Notes: generated by a model from the letters alone, not told the origin. A stretch of 48,521 bases of DNA from an uncultured Clostridia bacterium (GCA_947593615.1 CANQDR010000014.1:1-48521); one strand, 5' to 3'. Shown: positions 32,249-41,969, counted from the first letter of the stretch. A program made the numbers and translations.

Positions 32249-33960
32249 ATAGTAAATTAAATCAATTTCTTGATAAACATATTAAACCATCAAACAATAC
32301 TAATATAGTTGATGCATTCCCTATCCGTTGCGGAATAGGGAAATCAACATATATTAAGTACAGATTGTATAAAGCATTATCTACAGATGAAAAGTTAATC
32401 GTTGTGACTGACCAAATAGACCGCCTCAAAGAATATGTCTTAGTCGATGAGCTAGCTGAATACATAAAGAGAAACCAAAGCAAATTAACTTTGATTACTT
32501 CCGATAATATAGGAACAGAACTAAGAACTTTACATTTAAAAAACATAGTGTTGATGACTACACAAAGATATTTCAATCTAACTGTTGATGAGATTCGGGA
32601 ATTAACCAAAAACAGAAAAATAATTATTTTTGATGAAAAACCTTATTTTAATGAGCAAATTAAAATCAATATAAAAACATTTAATAATATTGATACAGCT
32701 TTACATATTGCGTTAGATAACACTGTAGAACAAACTAATAAAGATTGGTTAATTACACAATGGGAATTATTAAGAGTCAAATTTCAGAATATTATTAAAG
32801 AATATGAACAATTAAATACTAAAGGCAAATTAAAATTGTGGCATTATCAAGCCAATGAAACCATATCAGAGAATGACGAGCAATTTATAAAATTAGTAAA
32901 TAAATATAAATTAAATTTGCAGAAATACGATATAGCAAGCTACAAGAATATTTTAGCTATAATCCAAATGGTCTATAACGGTGCAACATTCACCAGTTGC
33001 AAGATTAAATCAAAATCACAAGAACAAAAATATGAAAATTATTTTACTGTCCTTATAGATAACAAAGATAAAATTATTGCATCAGGTGCAAAAGTATATG
33101 TTCTAGACGGTACGGCTGATATATCGCCCGATTATAATGTATCATATGTTAATTTGATTGACTGCTCTAAATTCCTGCTTCCATTAGATAAGCTAACAAT
33201 AAATTGTGTTAATGTATCAACAAGTAGACTCAGGTTTGATAAATCAGATAGAAATAAATATATTAACTGTATTGTAGATTACATAAAAAGTTTACCACTA
33301 AATATTGATACGATATTTACATACCAAAGGATAGAACCAATACTACAAAAGCATTTTGATACTGTTAATCATTTTGGTAATATTAAAGGCAAAAACGACT
33401 ATAGAAATATGACTGATATTGCGCAAGTAGGTTTAAACAGATATTCAGATTTATCATACCAACTACAAGCCGGATATATCGCATTAGAAAAATACAATGG
33501 TAAAAAAGCAACCATTGTAGCAGGCAAATCAAAAATTGATAATGTAATGTATAATACTATACTTGCAGATGTTGAGCAAAATTTATATCGTACTAAAATC
33601 AGAAATGCCGATAATACCGATATGGTTACTTATACAATGCTTTTTAATACTAATCAATATAAACACCTCATAGAGCTGTTGAAAACTCGATACGGTGCAT
33701 ATGGGGCTACTATAAACATTATTGATACACCTTCAGAATTTAAGTTATTGAAAGCGGAGGAGCGACAGACTAAAAAAGAAACCAGTATACAAAAATTTAT
33801 CAGTTGGAAAAAGAATCAGCCTGAAGGTAGAGAATTTAGAAAAGCAAATATAACAAAAGAATGCAGTATGACCGATTCACAGTATAAAGAACTTATAAAA
33901 TCAAAAGTATTAGATTATTACAAAACGGATAAAAAAGGAATTTACATTGTGAAAAAGTAA
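32245..33960 (+). CDS. Divergent helicase/ATPase, possible replication protein
   Basis: A 571-aa protein with P-loop CGIGKST at 29-35 and Walker B-like IIIFDEKPYF at 126-135, in the order of an SF2-like ATPase. LMTTQRYFN (103-111) fits motif Ib/TxR-like positions, and GLNRYSDLSYQLQAGYIAL later could be part of the second motor domain. The C-terminal 60 residues (KKETSIQKFISWKKNQPEG... YKELIKSKVL) look like a winged helix. It starts inside the HNH stop codon (ATGA). In a small element without other Rep genes it is the best candidate for autonomous replication, but the assignment is tentative. Confidence 0.6.
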   Translation: MNSKLNQFLDKHIKPSNNTNIVDAFPIRCGIGKSTYIKYRLYKALSTDEKLIVVTDQIDRLKEYVLVDELAEYIKRNQSKLTLITSDNIGTELRTLHLKNIVLMTTQRYFNLTVDEIRELTKNRKIIIFDEKPYFNEQIKINIKTFNNIDTALHIALDNTVEQTNKDWLITQWELLRVKFQNIIKEYEQLNTKGKLKLWHYQANETISENDEQFIKLVNKYKLNLQKYDIASYKNILAIIQMVYNGATFTSCKIKSKSQEQKYENYFTVLIDNKDKIIASGAKVYVLDGTADISPDYNVSYVNLIDCSKFLLPLDKLTINCVNVSTSRLRFDKSDRNKYINCIVDYIKSLPLNIDTIFTYQRIEPILQKHFDTVNHFGNIKGKNDYRNMTDIAQVGLNRYSDLSYQLQAGYIALEKYNGKKATIVAGKSKIDNVMYNTILADVEQNLYRTKIRNADNTDMVTYTMLFNTNQYKHLIELLKTRYGAYGATINIIDTPSEFKLLKAEERQTKKETSIQKFISWKKNQPEGREFRKANITKECSMTDSQYKELIKSKVLDYYKTDKKGIYIVKK

Positions 33961-34304
33961 TGATGGTGGGTTTTTTCTATAATAATCTATATAGAGAATC
34001 CCCACCATCAGCATCTAATTAAATAAACCATAAACAATAGTGTTGGTTTATTTAATTACATAATATCCTCTTTTAATAAGCAGAATAGGCTTATCAAATA
34101 AAAGCTATGTAATACAATAATAAAATTGATAAATCAAGAGTTGTCTTTACCGATATGCCACATACGATTGTTTTCGGTGGGATGTATTAGATACCATTAT
34201 TCGAGGATTTATTGTCTCAATTTTTCGGAGTCGGAGAAAAATATTCTTATTGACAAAGAAAAAAAACATAATAAAAACACCCTATTTTAAGCAAAGGGGG
34301 ACAA
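33961..34304. other. Gene-free stretch packed with inverted repeats, possible replication or transfer origin
   Basis: Perfect arms TGATGGTGGG/CCCACCATCA (33961-33970, 34001-34010) begin at the helicase stop. TTAAATAAACCA/TGGTTTATTTAA (34019-34030, 34044-34055) follows, then ATAAGC/GCTTAT nested inside TTACATA/TATGTAA (about 34055-34113), and ACCGA/TCGGT near 34150-34178. No T-tract follows the first two, so they are not simple terminators. AT-rich DNA next to a helicase gene suggests an origin. Confidence 0.5.
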
Positions 34305-34550
34305 ATGTACAACTACAAGAGTAAATTATTATACAGTGCAAAAAATCGCAACAAGCGAAAAGATGGCAGGTTAAGATACTACATATGTCGTGAATTTGAC
34401 GGTGAAAATCTTTTCGTTGAAAAAATTAAAAGTCCACCTGCCGATATGGCTATTTCAAATTCTGGCAGAGAGCGATTTCAGTGGTATGTCCACAATTTGG
34501 ATATACTCGCAGAAAAATATAACATCATAATGATTAAAAATGAAACCTGA
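34305..34550 (+). CDS. Small hypothetical protein, paralogue of the 42034 gene
   Basis: An 81-aa protein with AAAGGGGG upstream of its ATG. Residues 22-45 (GRLRYYICREFDGENLFVEK and IKSPP) align with GKIIYYVVKAFDGQTLRVEQ of the 76-aa protein at 42034. No known domain. The family seems specific to this element and occurs on both sides of the tape measure gene. Confidence 0.7.
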   Translation: MYNYKSKLLYSAKNRNKRKDGRLRYYICREFDGENLFVEKIKSPPADMAISNSGRERFQWYVHNLDILAEKYNIIMIKNET

Positions 34551-34871
34551 AACCAAAAAGATAAAGAGTTAGACCGGCATCACCGAGAAAAAATTATAAA
34601 AGAAGCAAGAAAAATTGCATATGATTTTAAACGGTGGGGATTTCGGCTCGATATATTTCCGCTGCATCCACATACTGGATGGGGAAAAATGACACCTGAA
34701 CAAGTATATCAGCCTGAAATATACGACTTGTGTTTAAACGATGAATGTGTTGCAAAAGATTTGGATATTATCAATTTGCAAAAAGCTCATCTTGCCGCAA
34801 AGCGATATAGGCACAACCACGGCATAAAAAAATTAAGAGAAAATATAAAGGATGTATTAAATGATAAATAA
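34540..34871 (+). CDS. Hypothetical protein; 60 aa from ATG 34689, or about 110 aa by -1 frameshift from 34540
   Basis: The ATG at 34689 (GGGG five bases upstream) opens a 60-aa frame. That frame is free of stops back to 34551 and reads like protein (RHHREKIIKEARKIAYDF, then WGFRLDIFPLHPHTGWG). An ATG at 34540, overlapping the previous stop region, runs MKPETKK and then needs a -1 shift at ACC-AAA-AAG (34552-34560) to join it. Either the short form is real and the upstream part is residue, or a frameshift (programmed or mutational) occurs. Lys-rich, no known family. Its end overlaps the start of the next gene. Confidence 0.5.
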
Positions 34872-35115
34872 AGACAAAATCAAATACAATGAACCAATCT
34901 ACTATATGCCCACATATGGCGGAGTAATTAAAATAACCATAATAAAGGCAATCAATGATACTATGATGTTGGTTAAACCCATTTCAAAGAAAAAGGATTT
35001 TAAGGCATTTAGAACGCCAATAGAGCATATTTTCAATAAACCCGAACACGCCCAGCGTGGATGCCGTGAGTGGGAACATTATATGCGACATAGAAAAAAA
35101 GACGAAAAGAAGTAA
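34861..35115 (+). CDS. Small basic hypothetical protein
   Basis: An 84-aa basic protein (ending RHRKKDEKK) whose ATG overlaps the previous stop by 11 bp and has AAGGA eight bases upstream. It starts INKDKIKYNEPIYYMPTYGG and contains an EHIFNKPEHAQRGCREWEHY segment rich in His, Cys and aromatic residues. No family recognised. It closes a group of three small genes before a strong terminator. Confidence 0.7.
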   Translation: MINKDKIKYNEPIYYMPTYGGVIKITIIKAINDTMMLVKPISKKKDFKAFRTPIEHIFNKPEHAQRGCREWEHYMRHRKKDEKK

Positions 35116-35133
35116 ATAAAACAGTAATTTTAT

Positions 35134-35158
35134 AGTCAGCCTTCGGGCTGGCTTTTTT
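35134..35158 (+). terminator. Intrinsic terminator with UUCG tetraloop
   Basis: AGTCAGCC, TTCG, GGCTGGCT (one G-U pair), then six Ts. It separates the small genes from the tape measure gene. Confidence 0.93.
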
Positions 35159-35160
35159 AT

Positions 35161-35247
35161 TATATCGAAACAAAGACTAACTATAAAAAGTCAATAGGAA
35201 ATTACAAAGAAGTTGAGCGAATTGATGACGGAGTAAAAAGGGTATAG
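35161..35247 (+). pseudogene. Possible C-terminal remnant of a lost gene
   Basis: An open frame without start reads IETKTNYKKSIGNYKEVERI and ends at TAG (35245-35247). It is protein-like but too short to assign. If real, it marks a deletion just ahead of the tape measure gene. Confidence 0.25.
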
Positions 35248-35284
35248 CAAACAAAGCATCTGAAAATACGAGGAAGTGATATAT

Positions 35285-38200
35285 ATGAGCGATTTTAAGG
35301 CAAGAATTACCGCAAAACTTGATTCTTCAAAATTTGAGCAGCAAATAAATAAGCTTCAAAACAAAAAATTTAATGTAAATGTTGATACAACAAGCGCTTT
35401 GCAAAGATTAACTGCATTAAGGCGTGAGCTGGACGAAATTATCAATACCGCAAATAATATCCGTGTAAATCTTGCAAACGGGAATAACACAAATAACTCA
35501 TTTACCAATGTTGTAAATCAGGGTACATATGCTTACCGCCAATTACTTGATATACAGCGCAGAATTGGCAACATTTTAATCAAACTTAACGGTTTAGATA
35601 CAACAAAAAATACAAATCAAATATCAGTATTGTCACGGCAACTAAACCAATTAAGGGCTGATTATCAAGCGTTACAGCGGATTTTTAATGTTCATTTGAA
35701 TACAGACCAAATGGGCAAAATACAGATAGTCATTGAAGATACAGAGCTAAAACTTCAAGAACTGAATGCCAAAATGCAAGACACAAGAAATAATCTGGCT
35801 AACAGCATAAATGTTCAATTAAATAACGGTCAATTCAAGTCTGAAATATCAGATATAAGCGTTCAAATTTCTAAACTTTCAGATGAATATGCTAATATAA
35901 ATTCTCTATCAGCGGAGCTAAATAATAACTTGCGAGCAATGGAGAACTCCCGAACTCCTGAACAACTCACAACCGCATATCAGGATTACGAGAACACATT
36001 AAAGCGTATAAAAAACGAGTTAAGAGAAGTTGAAAATCAAGAGAAAATTGTAAATAATACAGCGACACTTCAACAGCAAAAGAACAATTTTTCTTTGGAA
36101 ATGGATCTGTGGTTGAAGAAAAATTCCGCTGCCGCAAAGGAATTTGGAACAAGGCTTCAGGAGTTGCAAGCGGAACTAAAAACTTGTGATGCAACAAGAT
36201 TGAACGGTATTAAGGCTGAATTTAAGGCGATAACCAAAGAGGCTACAATAGCCGGCAAATCCACATTATCTTTTAGCGATAAATTATCAGCACAAATTAA
36301 AAGGTTAAGTGCCTATTTTAGTGCAACAATGCTGTTTATGGAGTCTGCAAGAGCAATCAGAGCAATGTATGACAATGTGCTTGATGTTGATACAGCTATG
36401 ACCGAACTTTATCGTGTTACTGATTTGACTAATAGCCAATACGATAAATTATATCAGGATATGATTAGCGGTGCAAAAGCCTATGCTACAACTCTTGATA
36501 CTATCATCAACTCAACTGCTCAATGGGTAAGATTAGGCTTTGATGCAGATACAGCGGAACAATTAGCCGAAATATCGACTATGTACCAAAATGTAACCGA
36601 CCTTGATGAAAGTACAGCTAATGAAAACCTTGTAACAGCTTATAAAGGGTTTGAAAAACAACTCCTTGAATTAAACAACAATGACTCTGCTGCCGCTATT
36701 GAGATGATAACGGATATTTATGATAAGCTCGGTAACGAATTTGCTGAATCCGCTGCTGATGTTGGAGATGGTTTGTCAAAGTCTGCCTCTGTATTGTCAC
36801 AAGGCGGTGCATCAATTCAAGAAGCCGCTGGTATGTTTACCGGTATTCAGGAAGTACTCCAAAATAGCTCAACATCCGGTACTGCCTTAAAGATTTTGAC
36901 TTTGCGTATAAGAGGTATGAAAGGCGAGCTTGCAGAATTAGGCGAAGAAGTTGATGATAATATTGATTCAATTTCAAAAATTCAAACGCAGATTTTGAAT
37001 CTAACCCACGGCAAGGTTAATATTTTCGATGATGAAGGTAACTTTAGAAATATTTATGACATTATGGCTGATATTTCTAAAATATATAGTGAATTAACTG
37101 ATACGGACAGAGCTTCTTTGCTTGAAATCATTGCAGGTAAAAACAGAGCAAATGCAGTTCAGGCTCTGATTGATAACTGGGGTAATGTTGAAAAAGCAAC
37201 CGAAGCAGCTTATAACTCTGCCGGCACAGCATATTCCGAAAATGAAAAATATCTTAATTCATTAAAAGGTCATATTGCGCAACTCAAGACAACGTGGCAA
37301 TCTCTTTCAAACGATGTATTGGATTCCGAATTTGTGAAAGGTTTAGTGGATGAAGTTGCAAATGTATTGAATACGACCGATGACATTGTAAAGACCGTTG
37401 GTACACTCCCTACTTTATTAGCCGGCATTGCCGCTGCACTATCATTGATAAAAAATAAAGGCATATTTACCGTTGATGATGCAAACAAAATCCAGTTGTT
37501 GGGAACTAATCTTGCAGGAGCAAAAACAAGAATCTCTGAATTGTCGCTTGCAATGCAGAGATACAATAATGTTTCTTCCAAATCTGCAAGTTTTCAAGCA
37601 TCGTATAATCAATCTTTGCAAAATAGCAAATCATCAATGGCGCAGTATTTGCGCAGCTTGAACGGTGCTAATGCTTCATTATCCGGCTATGGGGCTTATT
37701 TGCTTAAAGCAAAAGTTGCGACCATTGCTTTAAGAGTTGCATCCGCTGCATTAAATACAGTTGCAACAATGGGTATCAGCTGGGCTATTTCTGCTTTAAT
37801 TTCTAAAATCGGAGAATTGATTAACGCAGAAGAAACAGCATACAATCAAGCGAAAGAAGTTGCCGAAGCATCAAGAGAAAAGGTTGAAAACATATCTAAT
37901 GAGCAAAATTCTTTATCTGAACTAATAGAAAAATACAAAGAATTATCTAAAGCCGATATGACTGACTCAACTAATAGAGCAGAAATAAAAGATATTCAAG
38001 ATGAAATAACTAAATTAGTTGGTGCGCAAGCTAACAGCCTTGACCTTGTAAACGGCAAACTTGATGAAGAACTCGCAAAATTAAAGGATATACAATCAAC
38101 ACAATTACAGACTAACATGCCAACTTTTGAAAAAGCCTATGTAGATGCTGCCGATGAATCAGCCAAAAAGACATTTCATAAAGGAAATATAGTTTCAGAC

Positions 38201-41200
38201 TGGAATGATGATAATAATGTAATAACCTTTGATTATTGGGGCGATGATGAAAACAGAGATAAAGCCGCTGAAATCATTGATAAGGTTTGGAAAGAAAAAG
38301 GTTATGGCAGTGCTTTTGTTGATTACCAAGAATATATATTAGGTTTTGGTGACACTTTTACAAAACTTATGTTCAATGCGGATTTAACTTTGCAGGACAA
38401 AATCAATGCTATCAATGATGCTATTGATGCATTGGAAAATACAGACGGCTTTGATTATAATAATAACCAGACCTGGAAAAAGTTAATTGAAATCCAAGAT
38501 GCTCTGGTAGGCGGAGAAGGCGTATTTACAAAGCAGGTTGAAGCTGCAAAAACATTGCTTAATGAACTTACAATGTCAGAGGTTGCAAACAATAACGCTG
38601 ATATTGATTCGCTTGAAGATTACGAGAAATACAGACAAGAAATTATTAATAACATTACCAATAATAAAACGATTTCGCAAGCAATAAAGGATAAAGCGTT
38701 AAGCAGCGATGCTATCGAAACAGAGGTAGATAATTATTTAGGCACACTTGATGATTTTTCCGATTATTACAATGAGTGGTATGATAAATTTGGTTCAGAT
38801 ACAGTAAAAGAAATTAATGAAATTAAGAAAAAATATCAGCAAGCCATAAAAAGTGATGCTAATAATGTTACTGAACCCGACAATTCATTTATTGATGTTT
38901 TTAGTGGTGATGTTCCTCAAATCTCCCCGCCTAATCTTACGGACGAAGCTAAAAAACAAGTTGATGAATTTAACAATTGGATAGATGGTTTATCAGACAA
39001 TGATAAAGAAATTGTTTATAATCTTTATTGTGACACTGATACGGCTCAATATTCGTTAGCGGAATGGCAAAAAGCATTAGAAGATTATAAAGCAACAGTT
39101 GATACTGTTAATAAGTCTGAGGGTGCTTTTGAAAAACTATTATCCCAAAAGGGAACTGACAATACTCCGTCCTTTTCCGAAAATATAGATAGTTATATTG
39201 AAAACATCAATACACTAAAACAAGCATTGAGCGATTATCAAAAGGGTGATTTTTCAAACGAGTCGCTTATTAGTTTAATTAAAGACTTCCCTGCTTTGGC
39301 TAATCAGACTGATAATTTAGATACAGCCATTATTGACTTAATGAATGGTTTAAATAATGATATGATGGCTGATTTTGATGAGCAGTTTGGCAAGTTAGAC
39401 ACAACCGAAGATATTGAGTCACTAAAAGCACTTAGAAGAGCTGTATTATCTTTAAATACAAACAATGATATTAATCGATTCTCTGTTTCTGTAGAGGACG
39501 CTACTTCCAGATTTGACAAAGCTATTTCTGCGTTTGATACAATTAAATCAGCTATAAATGATTACAATGAAAACGGATATCTAACAATTTCTAATCTTAA
39601 ATCATTGCTAAGCCTTGATGATGCATACTTATTAGCTTTGACCAATGAACAAGGTGCATTAGACTTAACTACTGACAAATATAAGGAATTAGTTAAGGCT
39701 CAGGCATTACAAATGAAAGCCGCTTTATTACAGGAAGCTATAGACACGGCTAATTCCATTGACACCAAAGCAAAAGCGCTCGAATATCTGGACGGATGTC
39801 AGAAAGAAGCCGCAAAATCTACACTCTCTTTAGCCGATGCAAAATGGGAAGAAGCATTAGCCACAGCCAAAGCAAGAGATTTAGCACAAGGTACTGGTGA
39901 TATGTATCAACAAGTTGTTTTTGCAATGCAAGATATTTATAGTCGCCAATGTGCCTTAATTGATAGTTATGTAGATAGTGCTTTTTCAGTCGGTGAACTT
40001 TCAACGGCAACCGACAAATATAAAGATAGTTTAGAAGCAGAGAAAAAAGCTCTTGAAAGCAGTAAACAAGCTCTTGAAGATAAAAAATCTGCACTTGAAG
40101 ATACTAAAAACGGTTACGAAGATGCTTTAAATTCTGTTAAAGATTTAATTGATTGGACAGAAAAATATATTAAGCAAACTAAAGAGGATGAAATTAGTTC
40201 CTTAGAAGATAAAAAGCAAAGTATTGATGACCTTATTGAATCTCAAAAAGAATTATTACAGGCTGAGAAAGACGAGTATAATTGGAATAAAGAAATTGCT
40301 GAAAAGCAAAATGCCGTAGCCGCAGACGCGCTTTCAGCATCTATCGCAAGTCTGGACAACAGCAGTGCGGGTAAAAAAGCATATAAGGAAGCAAATGATG
40401 CATTGATAGAAAGCAGAAGCGATATGCAAGATACCTTATATGAACATGAAATTGATGTCCGTATAGATGCTTTAGAGCAAATGAAAGAGAAATCTGATGA
40501 ATATTACGACAGCCAAATAGAATCTATAAATAACTTTTTAAATGATGAAGTAGCTTTATATCGTGCCGCTTGCAGTATGATTGATAATGACAACGGCACA
40601 TTATATGGTAATCTGTTAAATTATGCTCGAATATACACGACAACAACCGAAGCAGAATTCAATCATATGTGGTATTCGGCGCAAACCGCTATGCAAAATT
40701 ATAATATCGCAAATCTTGATACATTTAGTTTGCTCAACAACTTACAATCACGTATATATGAAGTAGATGGAGCAATTGATACTATATCTGAGAGTATTGC
40801 TTCGTATGAAAGTAAGATTAGCGGGGTTCAGTCCAAATTAGACGATTTGAGTAACTCTGCGCAAAATGCGGTTTCGCAAATTGCTCTTGCAATGGATTCA
40901 GAAAATAAATGGCGCGAAGAGCATAATAAAGCGAAATGGTATTATAATTGGCAAGGTACGAAATACGAATCATCAATGACAGACCGCAACAACGCAATAC
41001 AGGATATTCTTAGCCAAATTGAACACCAGTTTGGTGGCAGATTTCCCGCCAGTGCAGCAAGTATATATGGAACGATTAAGCATTACGCAAAAGGAACTAA
41101 ATCAGCTAAAGGCGGTATATCAAAAGTCGGTGAAAATGGTGCGGAGTACCGAATTTTGAATCAAGGTGACGGTATTGTTACAGCTAAAGCTACTGAAAAT

Positions 41201-41572
41201 CTTGAAAAGATTGGTTCTAATCCGGATGATTTTGTTCGAGATGTTATTCTGCCAAAAGTTCAAGATGAATTATATATAGTTACAAATAGCCCCGGCGGAT
41301 ATATCTCATCTGATTATATTAAGTCCTTTCCTGTGCAACATAGTATTCCGAGTGCAAGTGATGTTGAGGAACTGACAAATGAGGTTATTAAAAATTTGTC
41401 ATCTCAAAATATAAATAATGAATCAACAATTTCACCTGTTACCAACATAAATATTCAAGGTGATGCTACACAGTCAACAGTTCGTGCATTACAAAACGAA
41501 GCAGATAAAATTGTAAAACGAGCAACCGAAAATGTAATGAACATTGCGTTGAGGAATAAGAATATAATATAA
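35285..41572 (+). CDS. Phage tail tape measure protein (TP901-like)
   Basis: About 2095 aa from the ATG at 35285 (AGGA ten bases upstream); the GTG at 35276 is possible but badly spaced. A long coiled-coil N-terminus (1-340) precedes the TP901-type core (about 360-700: DVDTAMTELYRVTDLTNSQY, then AVQALIDNWGNVEKATEAAY). Hydrophobic segments lie near 710-725 and 815-845, as in tape measure proteins that also act in DNA ejection. A second coiled coil (about 1580-1720) follows, and near 1940-1980 GTKSAKGGISKVGENGAEYR and LNQGDGIVTAKATENL form the usual C-terminal end. In phages the protein sets tail length. No other tail, capsid, portal or terminase gene is in the element. Confidence 0.9.
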   Translation: MSDFKARITAKLDSSKFEQQINKLQNKKFNVNVDTTSALQRLTALRRELDEIINTANNIRVNLANGNNTNNSFTNVVNQGTYAYRQLLDIQRRIGNILIKLNGLDTTKNTNQISVLSRQLNQLRADYQALQRIFNVHLNTDQMGKIQIVIEDTELKLQELNAKMQDTRNNLANSINVQLNNGQFKSEISDISVQISKLSDEYANINSLSAELNNNLRAMENSRTPEQLTTAYQDYENTLKRIKNELREVENQEKIVNNTATLQQQKNNFSLEMDLWLKKNSAAAKEFGTRLQELQAELKTCDATRLNGIKAEFKAITKEATIAGKSTLSFSDKLSAQIKRLSAYFSATMLFMESARAIRAMYDNVLDVDTAMTELYRVTDLTNSQYDKLYQDMISGAKAYATTLDTIINSTAQWVRLGFDADTAEQLAEISTMYQNVTDLDESTANENLVTAYKGFEKQLLELNNNDSAAAIEMITDIYDKLGNEFAESAADVGDGLSKSASVLSQGGASIQEAAGMFTGIQEVLQNSSTSGTALKILTLRIRGMKGELAELGEEVDDNIDSISKIQTQILNLTHGKVNIFDDEGNFRNIYDIMADISKIYSELTDTDRASLLEIIAGKNRANAVQALIDNWGNVEKATEAAYNSAGTAYSENEKYLNSLKGHIAQLKTTWQSLSNDVLDSEFVKGLVDEVANVLNTTDDIVKTVGTLPTLLAGIAAALSLIKNKGIFTVDDANKIQLLGTNLAGAKTRISELSLAMQRYNNVSSKSASFQASYNQSLQNSKSSMAQYLRSLNGANASLSGYGAYLLKAKVATIALRVASAALNTVATMGISWAISALISKIGELINAEETAYNQAKEVAEASREKVENISNEQNSLSELIEKYKELSKADMTDSTNRAEIKDIQDEITKLVGAQANSLDLVNGKLDEELAKLKDIQSTQLQTNMPTFEKAYVDAADESAKKTFHKGNIVSDWNDDNNVITFDYWGDDENRDKAAEIIDKVWKEKGYGSAFVDYQEYILGFGDTFTKLMFNADLTLQDKINAINDAIDALENTDGFDYNNNQTWKKLIEIQDALVGGEGVFTKQVEAAKTLLNELTMSEVANNNADIDSLEDYEKYRQEIINNITNNKTISQAIKDKALSSDAIETEVDNYLGTLDDFSDYYNEWYDKFGSDTVKEINEIKKKYQQAIKSDANNVTEPDNSFIDVFSGDVPQISPPNLTDEAKKQVDEFNNWIDGLSDNDKEIVYNLYCDTDTAQYSLAEWQKALEDYKATVDTVNKSEGAFEKLLSQKGTDNTPSFSENIDSYIENINTLKQALSDYQKGDFSNESLISLIKDFPALANQTDNLDTAIIDLMNGLNNDMMADFDEQFGKLDTTEDIESLKALRRAVLSLNTNNDINRFSVSVEDATSRFDKAISAFDTIKSAINDYNENGYLTISNLKSLLSLDDAYLLALTNEQGALDLTTDKYKELVKAQALQMKAALLQEAIDTANSIDTKAKALEYLDGCQKEAAKSTLSLADAKWEEALATAKARDLAQGTGDMYQQVVFAMQDIYSRQCALIDSYVDSAFSVGELSTATDKYKDSLEAEKKALESSKQALEDKKSALEDTKNGYEDALNSVKDLIDWTEKYIKQTKEDEISSLEDKKQSIDDLIESQKELLQAEKDEYNWNKEIAEKQNAVAADALSASIASLDNSSAGKKAYKEANDALIESRSDMQDTLYEHEIDVRIDALEQMKEKSDEYYDSQIESINNFLNDEVALYRAACSMIDNDNGTLYGNLLNYARIYTTTTEAEFNHMWYSAQTAMQNYNIANLDTFSLLNNLQSRIYEVDGAIDTISESIASYESKISGVQSKLDDLSNSAQNAVSQIALAMDSENKWREEHNKAKWYYNWQGTKYESSMTDRNNAIQDILSQIEHQFGGRFPASAASIYGTIKHYAKGTKSAKGGISKVGENGAEYRILNQGDGIVTAKATENLEKIGSNPDDFVRDVILPKVQDELYIVTNSPGGYISSDYIKSFPVQHSIPSASDVEELTNEVIKNLSSQNINNESTISPVTNINIQGDATQSTVRALQNEADKIVKRATENVMNIALRNKNII

Positions 41573-41591
41573 AAAAACGGGCGAATGTTAA

Positions 41592-41645
41592 TGCGACAAT
41601 ATATCCCCCTATATAATTGTATAATATATGGGGGATATTGGCGCA
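41592..41645. repeat. 54-bp near-perfect palindrome after the tape measure gene
   Basis: Left arm starting TGCGACAATAT and right arm ending ATATTGGCGCA enclose CCCCCTATAT/ATATATGGGGG; the arms differ by one 2-bp insertion and one mismatch. No T-tract follows, so it may be an operator, resolution site or processed hairpin as well as a weak terminator. Confidence 0.65.
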
Positions 41646-41700
41646 ACTTTTACACTATGTCTTTTGTGCTTTCACATTATATATTTGAAGGAAGCTTATA

Positions 41701-41895
41701 ATACCAAGAAAAGAGGTAAAAAATTTTGCAGAATATCAAGAGAGTAATTACTATGTTAAAAAAATCTTTTACAATGCCGATAACGGGAGTTTATTCGTTA
41801 TGTAAATCGAGGATATTAGAGAAAGATCGGTTAAAGGGGCGTCCTGCAAGGTCTATGTTGTCATTAACTATTATTGTAAGACCTTAACTACCTAA
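41701..41895 (+). pseudogene. Degenerate relative of the small 76-81 aa gene family
   Basis: AAGGAAG (41688-41694) stands six bases before an ATA at 41701 that opens a frame reading KNFAEYQESNYYVKKIFYNA and SLFVM, stopped by TAA at 41803. The same frame then continues IEDIRERSVKGASCKVYVVI to a TAA at 41893. The YYVKKIF part recalls YYVVKAFDG of the next gene, and 3' DNA is shared with it. Either a decayed tandem duplicate or a 34-aa peptide with an AUA start. Confidence 0.4.
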
Positions 41896-41935
41896 AATTG
41901 AGGGTTTACCTTGTAAAATCCACTAAAAAACGTGT

Positions 41936-41969
41936 TTTCGGTCGGTGGTTTAAAAATTATGGTGAGAGT
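41936..41969 (+). repeat. Direct repeat of the 42034-gene 3' end (other copy 42248-42280)
   Basis: TTTCGGTCGGTGG followed 15-16 bp later by GAGAGT occurs at 41936-41969 and 42248-42280, with similar A-rich sequence between. In the second copy it encodes the last residues (VSVGG) of the small protein, which points to tandem duplication. Confidence 0.65.

Noticed and set aside
35276..35284. GTG start of the tape measure gene
   Set aside because: It is only one base from the AGGA site; the ATG at 35285 is better spaced.
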